A stretch of 64,000 nucleotides of DNA from an uncultured Bacteroidales bacterium. GTDB lineage: Bacteria; Bacteroidota; Bacteroidia; Bacteroidales; Bacteroidaceae. This document shows positions 1-7,900 of this stretch, piece by piece. Each line of letters opens with the position of its first letter. Position 1 is the stretch's first letter. Below the pieces are notes generated by a model. It searched no databases. It was not told where the DNA came from and worked only from the letters and a program-made list of their open reading frames with translations. Location of the stretch: contig CADCNQ010000017.1 of the NCBI GenBank assembly GCA_902802815.1, positions 1 through 64,000 on the forward strand. The letters are read 5' to 3'. The translations under genes were made by a program, and so were the position numbers.

Positions 1-1
1 T

Positions 2-190
2 CTGCTCCACACAGACGGAGTGAAAGAGGATGTTCATTCTGCACCGTTCTGGCAAGGTACCATTATTTATTTCGAATTGCATGCAGATAAGGATATTGAT
101 CCCAATAGCATTTTGGAGAATAGAACCGATGCAGAATCTGAGTTTAACGAAGAATTCATAGATACATCCGATTTGGATCAACTATGGTGA
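2..190 (+). CDS. C-terminal part of a histidine-kinase-type ATPase domain protein (5' end outside window)
   Basis: Frame 2 is open from the window edge to TGA at 188-190 and gives 62 residues. The segment with APFWQGTIIYFEL resembles the last strand of a GHKL/HATPase_c fold, where a Gly-Thr pair follows the ATP lid and precedes the final beta strand. An acidic tail rich in Asp and Glu follows and ends in DLDQLW. The next gene starts 17 bases downstream and encodes a STAS-like DUF4325 protein. ATPase plus STAS-like pairs are a recurring bacterial two-gene module of unknown output, reminiscent of anti-sigma/anti-anti-sigma partners. Only the tail is visible, so the family call rests on this short motif and on the neighbour. 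Confidence 0.55.
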   Translation: MLHTDGVKEDVHSAPFWQGTIIYFELHADKDIDPNSILENRTDAESEFNEEFIDTSDLDQLW

Positions 191-207
191 TAATGGAGGA
201 TTAGACT

Positions 208-504
208 ATGATAAAATTTAGTTTTAGGGATTTCGGAGAACATCTTGGCACTCGCCAGTTGGGTGAGAAAGTGCGCGAGCAACTATGGCCTTTGATTCTG
301 GGTGATGAGAAGGTATGTCTCGACTTCGAGGGTGTAGATGTTGTGTCGAATTCTTTCGCAGATGAATGTATAGCAAAGATTCTGATGACAATTTCATTGG
401 ATGAGTTGAAGCGTCGTACGACTTTCTGCGGTCTTAATGATTTTGCTCGCAAAAACATAGCTCTTGCCTTAAAACGCAGAATGCAGGTTTTTGCTGCTGC
501 GTAG
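208..504 (+). CDS. STAS-like domain protein (DUF4325 family)
   Basis: This 98-residue protein has the plan of the STAS-like DUF4325 family: a beta strand, then VCLDFEGVDVVSNSFADECIAKIL, in which the Asp-Phe-x-Gly-Val strand is followed by the Ser-x-Ser-Phe-Ala-Asp-Glu helix start, and a C-terminal helix with two basic clusters. It is soluble, with no signal peptide. It follows the ATPase-domain gene by 17 bases and is probably translated from the same mRNA. By analogy with SpoIIAA-type STAS proteins it may bind or be modified by the ATPase; that is inference. No DNA-binding domain is present here, so any regulatory target is elsewhere. Confidence 0.7.
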   Translation: MIKFSFRDFGEHLGTRQLGEKVREQLWPLILGDEKVCLDFEGVDVVSNSFADECIAKILMTISLDELKRRTTFCGLNDFARKNIALALKRRMQVFAAA

Positions 505-600
505 TAAATTGATATATACAAGTTTCATCTTAAACCAAACCGCCTATAGGAAAATAGACAGACAAAATACATTGAAATAGAAGCGTCCGCTTAGATTCTT

Positions 601-720
601 GTTCTTCGAAATTTCGCCAAAATTAGGAACAATCCAAGAGTAAAAGTACGGATGCTCACGCGATGGCGTGGGCTTTTACTCGTTTAGGATTGTTAGGTGT
701 TTGGCGATACCTCGAAGAAC
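601..720. other. 120-nt segmented imperfect hairpin, unknown function
   Basis: The two arms pair in five blocks: GTTCTTCGA 601-609 with 712-720, TCGCCAAA 614-621 with 700-707, AACAATCC 628-635 with 687-694, GAGTAAAAG 638-646 with 673-681, and GCTCACGC 654-661 with 666-673 (one G-U pair, sharing base 673 with the previous block), closed by a GATG loop. Blocks are separated by short unpaired segments. It lies between the STAS-like gene and a BspA-type gene. There is no evident open frame and no strong U-tract right after the arm. It could be a structured RNA, a mRNA 3' end, or a degenerate palindromic mobile element. Confidence 0.75.
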
Positions 721-817
721 GTAGACGAAGTTAAAGTCCACGTTTTTTGTGTGTCAAATTAATCGTATAATTGTTAAATTGTCAACAAACATATTTATTA
801 ACCTTTAAAACAAAAGT

Positions 818-1999
818 ATGAAAAAGAACATTTTTAGATGGCTGTCAATTTTTTTTCTGGCAGTAGTGTGTGTTGGTTTTGCATCTTGTGGTGATGATGA
901 CGAAGAAGTTTTACCATCGTCTGTCAATCCCGGCAATTCTTCTGCATCTGACGAACAATCTGACGAACAATCTGACGAACAATCTGACGAACAACCGGAT
1001 AAGCAACAAAAGATAGTCTATGATTATATCGTTGTAGATGGTTTGGCATACCAAACGTTTACGAACGGTAATGCAACGGTCATCGCGCGGAAAGACGTAG
1101 ACGGGGGTAAATATGAAGGAGATATAAGAATTCCAAATACTGTCGCATATAATGGAATAACCTTTAATGTGACAGGTATTGGTGACAATGCATTCTATTA
1201 CTGCCTCAATCTTACCTCGATTACATTGCCCAACAATTTGAAAAGAATTGGTCGTTATGCTTTTGCTGGTGGTAATTCTAAAATATCATCTATCACTATT
1301 CCAGAAAGTGTGACGGACATTGAAGAAGGTGCTTTTGTGGGGTGTTATGGGCTTACATCCATAAAAATTCCAAGTAGTGTGACGGTTATAAAAGATGATG
1401 TCTTCAGAAGTTGTAGAGGCCTCACTTCTATTACCATCCCCAATACTGTGAAAAGCATTGGGGCTACAGCTTTCATGTTTTGCAACAGCCTCACTTCCAT
1501 TACTATTCCCAATAGTGTGACGAAAATAGGGAATAGTGTTTTTCAGCAGTGTCAATCTCTTAGACACATCACAATTCCTGCGAGTGTGACAAGTATTGGG
1601 TTTCAAGTTTTTTTGGCTTGCCCCCAACTTAAAACTGTCACTATTTTAGGGAATATAACAACTATAGAAACCGGAACTTTTTCAAATTGTAAAAATCTTA
1701 CATCTGTTACGATTCCTAATAGTGTGACGAACATTAAACAAGGTGCTTTCAGTGGTTGTACCGGCCTTACGTCTATTACCATTCCAGGCAGCGTGACGAA
1801 TATTGACAGTGAAGTCTTTTATGGTTGTACCAACCTTACGTCTGTTAAATGCTTATCCAATGCCGTGCCAGTAACGGGACGTATAGCCTTCGGGAGAACG
1901 CCTCAAAGTACTGCGACACTTTATGTGCCTGCGTCTTCCGTTAATGCTTATAAAGCTGCAGATCAATGGAAAGACTTTGGGACAATATCTTCTTTGTGA
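818..1999 (+). CDS. BspA-type leucine-rich repeat lipoprotein
   Basis: 393 residues. Residues 1-25 form a lipoprotein signal peptide with the lipobox FASC, so mature Cys is about residue 24, followed by the acidic GDDDEE stretch common in surface-exported Bacteroidota lipoproteins. Residues about 44-62 are a low-complexity SDEQ repeat encoded by a tandem 12-bp unit. From about residue 100 to 350 there are roughly ten LRR_5 units of about 23 residues with the signature SITIPNSVTxIGxxAF, typical of Treponema/Bacteroides BspA proteins that bind host matrix or act as adhesins. The C-terminus (LYVPASSVNAYKAADQWKDF) is the usual BspA ending. The signal peptide is nearly the same as that of the next gene. 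Ligand unknown. Confidence 0.9.
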   Translation: MKKNIFRWLSIFFLAVVCVGFASCGDDDEEVLPSSVNPGNSSASDEQSDEQSDEQSDEQPDKQQKIVYDYIVVDGLAYQTFTNGNATVIARKDVDGGKYEGDIRIPNTVAYNGITFNVTGIGDNAFYYCLNLTSITLPNNLKRIGRYAFAGGNSKISSITIPESVTDIEEGAFVGCYGLTSIKIPSSVTVIKDDVFRSCRGLTSITIPNTVKSIGATAFMFCNSLTSITIPNSVTKIGNSVFQQCQSLRHITIPASVTSIGFQVFLACPQLKTVTILGNITTIETGTFSNCKNLTSVTIPNSVTNIKQGAFSGCTGLTSITIPGSVTNIDSEVFYGCTNLTSVKCLSNAVPVTGRIAFGRTPQSTATLYVPASSVNAYKAADQWKDFGTISSL

Positions 2000-2099
2000 A
2001 TTAAAGTCGAAAACTTTAAACAAAACGGGAAGACGTGCTCCATGAAATAGAAACACAAACTATACGTTTGTAACAACAAATATAATCAATGGTAAAGTT

Positions 2100-2951
2100 A
2101 TGAAAAAGAATATTTTTAGATGGCTGTCAATTTTCGTTATGGCAGCAGTGTGTGTGGGTTTCGCATCTTGTGGCGATGACGATGATGATGTAAAGCCTGG
2201 TGGTGGACCAGATAGTGGCATTGCAGTAAAATTTCAAGGGCCCAAGCGTGTCTTTGGTAACAACTTGTTGAAGTCATATGGAGCGGAATACGGCAATAGA
2301 TACGAATTGGTCTATAACTCGGATGATTTTGTGAAAAAAATTATAGTAAAGGAAAAAGATGGAGAAATTTATCGAGAGTACGACGTAACCTATTCCGACA
2401 ATAACGTAATCGTGGCTCAACGTAATTCAAACGGAAAGGTGAAGCATATAACATTCACTATTGGCAGCAACGGATTTGCAAGTAAGTCGACAGGACTTGA
2501 TGGGGACATGACACAAGAATATGAATATGACTCTGAGGGGCATCTTACCCGCCTTCGTTCTGGAGGATTTCGCGGTTGGTTTACGTGGCAGAATGGTAAC
2601 ATCGTTGAGCAAGGTGATAACGATTCTAGTACATCAAGAACCTTCACTTATTCCTCACTTGGTAATGTTGCGGGACTCTATATCAAAGCAAGCATTGGAG
2701 GTGATATGGGTGACTTCTATGATGATATTTTCTATTATATAGGTCTGCTCGGTAAGGGTACACAAAACCTTGTAAAGACCTATGTTTCCAATAGTTCTTC
2801 ATACTATGGCTATTCAAAATCCGGCGAAAACACGTGGACTCTTGATGCTGTGGGACGTCCCACAAAGTGTGTCACGATTACTACGGAGACCAGCAATCAA
2901 TACGGAACCTCATCCTCATATACAGGCACTTATGTGTGGAATTACAGATAA
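2100..2951 (+). CDS. Lipoprotein with YD/RHS-like repeats (DUF4595-like)
   Basis: 283 residues. The first 30 residues match those of the upstream BspA lipoprotein at nearly every position (MKKNIFRWLSIF, then FASCGDDDDD), so it is a type II lipoprotein likely sent to the outer membrane or surface. The body has YEYDSEGHLTRL, TFTYSSLGNVAGL and a C-terminal TGTYVWNYR, a beta-strand-rich pattern seen in Bacteroidota DUF4595-type lipoproteins and distantly in RHS/YD repeats. Function is unknown; neighbours suggest a surface role. A canonical terminator follows at 2976. The 100-bp gap to the upstream gene has no clear promoter, so co-transcription is possible. Confidence 0.7.
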   Translation: MKKNIFRWLSIFVMAAVCVGFASCGDDDDDVKPGGGPDSGIAVKFQGPKRVFGNNLLKSYGAEYGNRYELVYNSDDFVKKIIVKEKDGEIYREYDVTYSDNNVIVAQRNSNGKVKHITFTIGSNGFASKSTGLDGDMTQEYEYDSEGHLTRLRSGGFRGWFTWQNGNIVEQGDNDSSTSRTFTYSSLGNVAGLYIKASIGGDMGDFYDDIFYYIGLLGKGTQNLVKTYVSNSSSYYGYSKSGENTWTLDAVGRPTKCVTITTETSNQYGTSSSYTGTYVWNYR

Positions 2952-2975
2952 ATTCTGTACGACAAATACATCCCG

Positions 2976-3010
2976 GCGCCCGCAGACAAAACCTGCGGGC
3001 GCTTTTATTT
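2976..3010 (+). terminator. Rho-independent terminator of the lipoprotein pair
   Basis: GCGCCCGCAG at 2976-2985 pairs perfectly with CTGCGGGCGC at 2993-3002, with a 7-base loop, followed by TTTTATTT. It ends transcription 25 bases after the lipoprotein stop codon. Confidence 0.9.
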
Positions 3011-3011
3011 G

Positions 3012-3187
3012 ATCTTAGACCTACCTACTACCTATCTACTACCTATCTACTACCTATCTACTACCTATATACCAGGTAAACCTTAGGCAAGGTGTTGGCA
3101 AGGTGTTGGCAAGGTGTAGGCAAACTCAGGCAAGCTATTTGTGCTTGCCAACTCCTTGCCAACAGTATGCGAAGGACGAGAGAAGGA
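3012..3187. repeat. Dispersed hairpin-forming repeat, copy 1
   Basis: It begins with tandem CTACCTAT-type units, then ACCAGGTAAACC, then 11-bp direct repeats of GGCAAGGTGTT, and a right arm CTTGCCAACTCCTTGCC at 3144-3160 complementary to 3086-3102 or 3097-3113 with one mismatch. It ends with GCGAAGGACGAGAGAAGGA. Nearly the same sequence is at 57464-57639. No plausible coding frame spans it. The rest of the gene-free stretch to 3608 holds AAGTAAGAAGT-type simple repeats, an orphan promoter and a terminator. Confidence 0.85.
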
Positions 3188-3319
3188 GCTGCCTGGGAGC
3201 TGGCTAGTAGTTGGCAAGGAGGAAGTAAGAAGTAAGAAGTAAGAGGGAAGAGGGCAGCGGGCTGCGCCCTAAATGATAAATGACAAATGATAAATGAGAT
3301 TTATGTCGGGATTTTTTCG

Positions 3320-3444
3320 TACCTTTGTAGCGGAAAAGAAATTTAAACGACAATACTGACAAATACATGGCTGATAGACCGCGAGAAGCGACATTTGGAA
3401 GTGTTGCTGGAGCAGGAGAGAAAGAAGTAAAGGCTAGAAACTAG
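3320..3444 (+). other. Orphan promoter with a 25-codon open frame
   Basis: TACCTTTG at 3320-3327 matches the Bacteroidota -7 element. Forty bases further, ATG at 3367 opens a 25-residue frame (MADRPREATFGSVAGAGEKE and five more residues) that ends at 3444. It is followed by repeated CTAG-containing words. It may be the remnant of a lost gene or a small peptide; there is no homology I recognise. Confidence 0.35.
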
Positions 3445-3507
3445 TTTAAACTAGCTTTAACTAGTTATACTAGATAAAACTGATGCAACTATCCCCCATA
3501 AAAGCAA

Positions 3508-3531
3508 GACGGCAGCCTTGTAGCTGCCGTC
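3508..3531 (-). terminator. Terminator of the TPR gene
   Basis: GACGGCAGC at 3508-3516 pairs with GCTGCCGTC at 3523-3531. Read on the minus strand it is followed by TTGCTTTTA, about 80 bases past the stop codon of the TPR gene. Confidence 0.8.
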
Positions 3532-3608
3532 CGTTAATTAGTTATTTGTCGTGTGTGTTTAGTTGCGTGTGTTTATTGTTGGATGTGTTTATTGCAACAA
3601 TGTATGAC

Positions 3609-5039
3609 TTACTTGCCGCTGCCCTTCCAGAAGTCTTCCTCAGCCTTCTTCTTGCGGAGATACTCCTGATACTCAGCCTGAGCCTTGGCATTGGCAGCAT
3701 TGGCGGCAATGGCCTGCTTCAGGTTGGCCTTCAGACGCTCGGCAGCGGGAGCCACCGTGATGTCGGCCTCGGCAGCCTTCTCACAGTAGGTGACAGCCGT
3801 CTGGAAGTCGTGAGCCTTGGTGAGGTTGACAGCCTGCTGATAGTATGCCTTGCCCACAATATTGGGATTGTAGCTGATGGCCTTCTCAACATATTCGCCG
3901 CTCTTGGTGACGGCGCCGGATGAAGCAAGAGCTCGTGCTACACGCAGACAGATGTTGCCGCGCACATCGTCGCTGGGAGCCAGTTCCAGAGCCTTATTAT
4001 AATAGGTGAGACACTCCTGAGCCTTGCCTTCCTTCTGCAGCTTCTGGGCAAAACCGATGCTGGAGGTGAAGGTGGGCTTGATATTGTAGGCAGCCACAGC
4101 GTACTCGTAGTAGATGTCGGAGTCGTCGCAGTTGTTCTGAGCCATCAGGTTGATAGCGTTGTTGAGCTTGTTGATGTCCTCCTTGTAGCTGTCGAACTTC
4201 TTGGTGTAGATGGCGATGATCTGATCCCTGTCGGCGGCACCGGAAGCGGCGAAGGTCTGGTCGATGAATGCCAGAGGACCGTCGTAGGTGGCAACGAGCT
4301 TCTCTGCCTTCTCCGTGTCGCCCTGCTCCTGAGCCTCCTTGGCCAGCTGCAGCATCTTCTCGCAGGCGTCCTTGGAGTCGAGATAGTCCTGCAGATACTG
4401 CTCGCGCCATACGTCGGGAGTGCCCTGGCCTACATAGTACTTGTAGATGGCGTCGGACACCATGAAGAAGGTCTGCAGACAGCCGCCCGTGATTTCACGG
4501 CCGCCCTGCTCGTTGACCATCTTGATGGCCGTAGCGAAATTGTCCCATGCCTTGTTGAGGGTGTAGCCGGATTCGGCCACTTTGGGAGCCGTCCAGTTGT
4601 AGTACTCGGCCTTCACGGCAAGCACATCGCCCAGAGTGCTGCGGAGAGCGTCGTTCTTCTCCATCTTGTTGAGGTTGTCGAGACGCTCCTGACGGGCATC
4701 GAACATGTTCATCAGGTCGTCGAAATACTGCTTTTTCTTAGCCTCGTCGGTGGAGGTGTTGATCAGATTGTAGAGCATCAGGGGAGCGTAGCCCTTGTAG
4801 ATGCCTGTGATGGAGTAGGGAGCCTTCTCCATGAGCCACTTCCATGAGATATAAGCCTCGTTCCAATCCTGATTCTGCAGAGCCATCTGATAGGTGGACA
4901 CGTGTCCGCGGGCCTCCTGCACGCTGTCGGGACAGGTGTAGGCAATACGCTCGTCGATGTTCTGCCAGTCGTTGATTTGAGCACTTGCGGCACCACAGCA
5001 AGCAAATGCTCCAAGTGCCAATAGATTCTTCAGTTTCAT
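3609..5039 (-). CDS. Exported tetratricopeptide-repeat protein
   Basis: 476 residues. A Sec signal peptide (MKLKNLLALGAFACCGAASA, cleavage before QIND) predicts export to the periplasm or membrane surface. Helical repeats follow; the clearest TPR-like units lie in the C-terminal third (YEYAVAAYNIKPTF, ECLTYYNKALELAPSDD, AVTYCEKAAEADI). The end is strongly basic and helical (EYQEYLRKKKAEEDFWKG). It is monocistronic, with its own TACCTTTG promoter at 5075-5082 and a terminator at 3508. TPR proteins of this size usually scaffold envelope complexes; partner and function are unknown. The start was chosen because ATG 5039 begins the signal peptide and lies just after the promoter. Confidence 0.8.
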   Translation of the reverse strand: MKLKNLLALGAFACCGAASAQINDWQNIDERIAYTCPDSVQEARGHVSTYQMALQNQDWNEAYISWKWLMEKAPYSITGIYKGYAPLMLYNLINTSTDEAKKKQYFDDLMNMFDARQERLDNLNKMEKNDALRSTLGDVLAVKAEYYNWTAPKVAESGYTLNKAWDNFATAIKMVNEQGGREITGGCLQTFFMVSDAIYKYYVGQGTPDVWREQYLQDYLDSKDACEKMLQLAKEAQEQGDTEKAEKLVATYDGPLAFIDQTFAASGAADRDQIIAIYTKKFDSYKEDINKLNNAINLMAQNNCDDSDIYYEYAVAAYNIKPTFTSSIGFAQKLQKEGKAQECLTYYNKALELAPSDDVRGNICLRVARALASSGAVTKSGEYVEKAISYNPNIVGKAYYQQAVNLTKAHDFQTAVTYCEKAAEADITVAPAAERLKANLKQAIAANAANAKAQAEYQEYLRKKKAEEDFWKGSGK

Positions 5040-5074
5040 TGTTCGTTTATGTTCGTTTTGTCGTTTTTCGTAAG

Positions 5075-5082
5075 CAAAGGTA
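5075..5082 (-). promoter_or_regulatory. Promoter of the TPR gene
   Basis: CAAAGGTA on the plus strand is TACCTTTG on the minus strand, 36 bases upstream of the ATG at 5039. It diverges from the exchanger promoter at 5146. Confidence 0.75.
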
Positions 5083-5145
5083 GTAAAAAGTTGCAGTATG
5101 CCTGTTTGCAGGCGGCGATTATTTTAGTAATTTAAGTTTTTTTTG

Positions 5146-5153
5146 TACTTTTG
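5146..5153 (+). promoter_or_regulatory. Promoter of the cation exchanger gene, nearly leaderless
   Basis: TACTTTTG lies only four bases before the ATG at 5158. With a start site about 5-7 bases after the element, the mRNA would have almost no 5' leader. This also rules out an upstream in-frame ATG at 5143, which lies within the promoter region. Confidence 0.7.
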
Positions 5154-5157
5154 CGGC

Positions 5158-6090
5158 ATGATATTTATCCAAATAGCACTTATAGTAACAGGAATGGCCC
5201 TTGTTTTGTGGGGCGCAGACCGCTTTACGGACGCATCCACGGCCATAGCCAGGCGCTATAGGATAAACGAACTGATAATAGGCCTCACCGTGGTGGCAAT
5301 TGGCACCTCCCTGCCGGAATTCATGGTGAGCCTCTTCAGCGCCCTGCGAGGCAGCGCGGATATGAGTGTGGGTAACATCATGGGTTCGAACATATTCAAC
5401 GCCCTGATGATAACGGGAGCCTCCAGCCTGATACTGCCGATGGCGATATCCAGGCGCGCTCTGTTCACCGACATGCCGGTCACCCTCGGCGTGTCCGTAA
5501 TACTGGTGATAATGGGATGCCAGGACGGCCTCTCGCGCTGGGACGGAGTGGGGCTGGTGCTCATCTTCTCGGCCTATCTGGCATGGACCACATACTACGC
5601 ACGCCATCACAGGACGCAGGAGCTGTGTCCCGAGGAAAAGATAATGAGTCTGGCACGCATCGCGCTGTTTCTGGTGATAGGTGTGCTGTGTCTCGTGGCC
5701 GGAGCCAGGCTGATGGTGGACAATGCCGTGAAGCTGGCCGGCGCGCTGGGAGTGTCGGAGAGGGTGATTGCCATCACGGTGCTCGCCACAGGTACGTCGC
5801 TGCCGGAATTTGCCACCAGTTTAGTGGCCGCATACAAGGGCAGGGAAGGACTGGCGATAGGTAACGTGCTGGGCAGCAATATCTTCAATATACTGTTCGC
5901 TCTGGGTCCCTGCGCCGTGATACGTCCGTTGAGCATGGACGGACTGAAGACAGCGGACTTCTGTTACTTCATAGGCAGCGTGGCGCTGCTGTTTGTTCTT
6001 TCGCTGATGGGAAGGCGCCTCGGACGTGCGAATGCAGCTGTTTTGATATCGGCATATTTGATTTACGTTGCTTTGCTTATAGCCTTTTAA
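5158..6090 (+). CDS. CaCA-family Na+/Ca2+ exchanger (YrbG type)
   Basis: 310 residues, the usual length of bacterial YrbG-type exchangers. Two inverted alpha-repeats are visible: GTSLPEFMVSLFSALRGSAD with GNIMGSNIFN in the first half, and GTSLPEFATSLVAAYKG with GNVLGSNIFN in the second. The Glu in each GTSLPE and the Asn in each GSNIFN line the ion site in this family. About ten transmembrane helices are expected. It exchanges Ca2+ for Na+ or H+ across the inner membrane; the ion pair actually used here is not shown by sequence. It is monocistronic, with its own promoter just before the start. Confidence 0.92.
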   Translation: MIFIQIALIVTGMALVLWGADRFTDASTAIARRYRINELIIGLTVVAIGTSLPEFMVSLFSALRGSADMSVGNIMGSNIFNALMITGASSLILPMAISRRALFTDMPVTLGVSVILVIMGCQDGLSRWDGVGLVLIFSAYLAWTTYYARHHRTQELCPEEKIMSLARIALFLVIGVLCLVAGARLMVDNAVKLAGALGVSERVIAITVLATGTSLPEFATSLVAAYKGREGLAIGNVLGSNIFNILFALGPCAVIRPLSMDGLKTADFCYFIGSVALLFVLSLMGRRLGRANAAVLISAYLIYVALLIAF

Positions 6091-6157
6091 AATTAAAAAA
6101 TGGAAAAATAAGCAAAAAAATGTAAAAAAAATGCAGAGCTAAGAAAAAAGTTTTTTG

Positions 6158-6165
6158 TACCTTTG
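6158..6165 (+). promoter_or_regulatory. Promoter of the glycogen operon
   Basis: TACCTTTG 39 bases upstream of the glycogen synthase ATG, in an A/T-rich stretch. No other element is seen between exchanger and synthase. Confidence 0.75.
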
Positions 6166-6203
6166 CGCCCGTAAAAATTTACTTTTAGTTTACATTTCAA
6201 TAT

Positions 6204-7883
6204 ATGGCGACAAAAAGAAAGACTCTTTGCCCCGATTTTATATTTGAAAGCAGTTGGGAGGTGTGCAACAAGGTGGGAGGTATCTACACCGTTCTCTCCA
6301 CTCGTGCCAAGACTTTACAGCAGGAAATGCAGGACAAGCTGATATTCATCGGTCCTGACTTCTGGCAGAACAAGAAGAACCCTCTTTTCAGCGAGGAGAA
6401 GCAGCTCTTCAAGGAGTGGGCTGCCGAGGCTGGGAAAGAAGGCCTCAAGGTGAGGACAGGCAGGTGGAACATTCCTGGAAATCCGTGTGTTATCCTTGTT
6501 GACTTCAAGCCTTTCTTTGACATAAAAAATGAACTCTACGGAGCAGCGTGGATGGACTTCCAGGTGGACTCCCTGAATGCCTACGGAGACTATGACGAGG
6601 CTTCCATGTTTTCGTATGCGGCAGCACGCGTGATAGAGAGCTTCTACGGCTACTACCTGCAGGGAACGAAGAACGTGGTGTATCAGGCCCATGAATGGAT
6701 GACCGGTCTGGGTGCGCTCTATCTGAGAAAGCACGTGCCGGAAATAGCTACGATATTCACCACTCACGCCACTACCGTAGGCCGCTCCATCGCCGGCAAC
6801 GGCAAGCCTCTCTACGACTATCTGTGGGCATACAACGGCACGCAGATGTCGCACGAACTGAATGTGGCTGCCAAGCACTCCGTAGAGAGACAGACTGCAC
6901 ACAACGTGGATTGCTTCACCACCGTGTCGGACGTGACGGCAAAGGAATGTGCGGAACTGCTCGACCGCCCGTGCGACGAGGTGCTGATGAACGGTTTTGA
7001 GGCCGACTTCGTGCCTGCCGGCGCAGACTTCGAAAAAGTGCGCAAGGAGGCCAGAGCGCGCATCTTCCGTGTGGCAAACGCCCTCACGGGATGCACTTTT
7101 GCCGACGACACCCTCGTAGTGGCCACATCGGGACGCTACGAATTCAAGAACAAGGGTATCGACGTCTTTGTGGATGCAATGAACAGGCTCCGTCACATGC
7201 TGAATGCAGAAGGAGAGGGAAGACAGGTGCTGGCCCTGGTGGAAGTGCCCGCGTGGAGCGGTGAGGCCCGCGAAGACCTGAAGGCCCGTCTGAAGGGACG
7301 CGCAAAGGTGTATGACACAGCACTGGAGTGTCCTGTGATCACCCACGAACTGCACAATTTCGACGAAGACAACGTGATGGGTCAGCTGCGCTATTTCGAC
7401 TTCTGGAACGGTGCCGACGACCGCGTGAAGATAATCTTTGTGCCCTGCTATTTGGACGGCAGCGACGGTGTGTTCAACAGGCACTACTACGACATGCTGA
7501 TAGGTAACGACCTGTCGGTATATCCTTCCTACTATGAACCGTGGGGATACACCCCGCTGGAGTCGGTGGCATTCCACGTGCCTTGCGTCACGACATCGCT
7601 CTCAGGCTTCGGTATGTGGGCAAATGCCGTCAAGGGAGAGCGCTCGGAGATAACCGACGGAGTGGAGGTGGTGACACGCACCGACTACAACTACTCGGAA
7701 GTGGCCGACACGATTGCCGCAACGGTGAAGCGCTATATGACGCTCGCAGACAAAGAGGTGGCCGCAGCACGCAAGGCAGCACAGAAGCTGTCGGAGAAAG
7801 CGCTGTGGAAACATTTTATCAAGTACTACCACAAGGCTTACGACATAGCTCTGCGTAAGGCCCAGGAAAGAACAAACAAATAA
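6204..7883 (+). CDS. Glycogen synthase, GT3 (eukaryotic-like) family
   Basis: 559 residues. The N-terminus [20 protein letters not shown] is the GT3 glycogen synthase signature, where KVGGIY binds the sugar nucleotide. [13 protein letters not shown] and the C-terminal [18 protein letters not shown] contain the E-x7-E catalytic motif of retaining GT-B transferases. GT3 enzymes extend alpha-1,4-glucan from nucleotide-glucose, UDP-glucose in eukaryotes; the donor used here is not evident. This is the usual synthase of Bacteroidales rather than the GT5 GlgA of enterobacteria. It is followed 17 bases later by a glucan phosphorylase, so synthesis and breakdown of storage glucan share one transcript. 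No signal peptide: cytoplasmic. Confidence 0.93.
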   Translation: MATKRKTLCPDFIFESSWEVCNKVGGIYTVLSTRAKTLQQEMQDKLIFIGPDFWQNKKNPLFSEEKQLFKEWAAEAGKEGLKVRTGRWNIPGNPCVILVDFKPFFDIKNELYGAAWMDFQVDSLNAYGDYDEASMFSYAAARVIESFYGYYLQGTKNVVYQAHEWMTGLGALYLRKHVPEIATIFTTHATTVGRSIAGNGKPLYDYLWAYNGTQMSHELNVAAKHSVERQTAHNVDCFTTVSDVTAKECAELLDRPCDEVLMNGFEADFVPAGADFEKVRKEARARIFRVANALTGCTFADDTLVVATSGRYEFKNKGIDVFVDAMNRLRHMLNAEGEGRQVLALVEVPAWSGEAREDLKARLKGRAKVYDTALECPVITHELHNFDEDNVMGQLRYFDFWNGADDRVKIIFVPCYLDGSDGVFNRHYYDMLIGNDLSVYPSYYEPWGYTPLESVAFHVPCVTTSLSGFGMWANAVKGERSEITDGVEVVTRTDYNYSEVADTIAATVKRYMTLADKEVAAARKAAQKLSEKALWKHFIKYYHKAYDIALRKAQERTNK

Positions 7884-7900
7884 TTCTTATATACCAAATT

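Noticed and set aside
601..720. Hairpin as a retron msr-msd RNA
   Set aside because: No reverse transcriptase gene is nearby and the conserved branching-G context was not found.
6315..7577. Antisense frame of about 420 codons opposite glycogen synthase
   Set aside because: It mirrors the third-position bias of the real gene and shows no recognisable domain.
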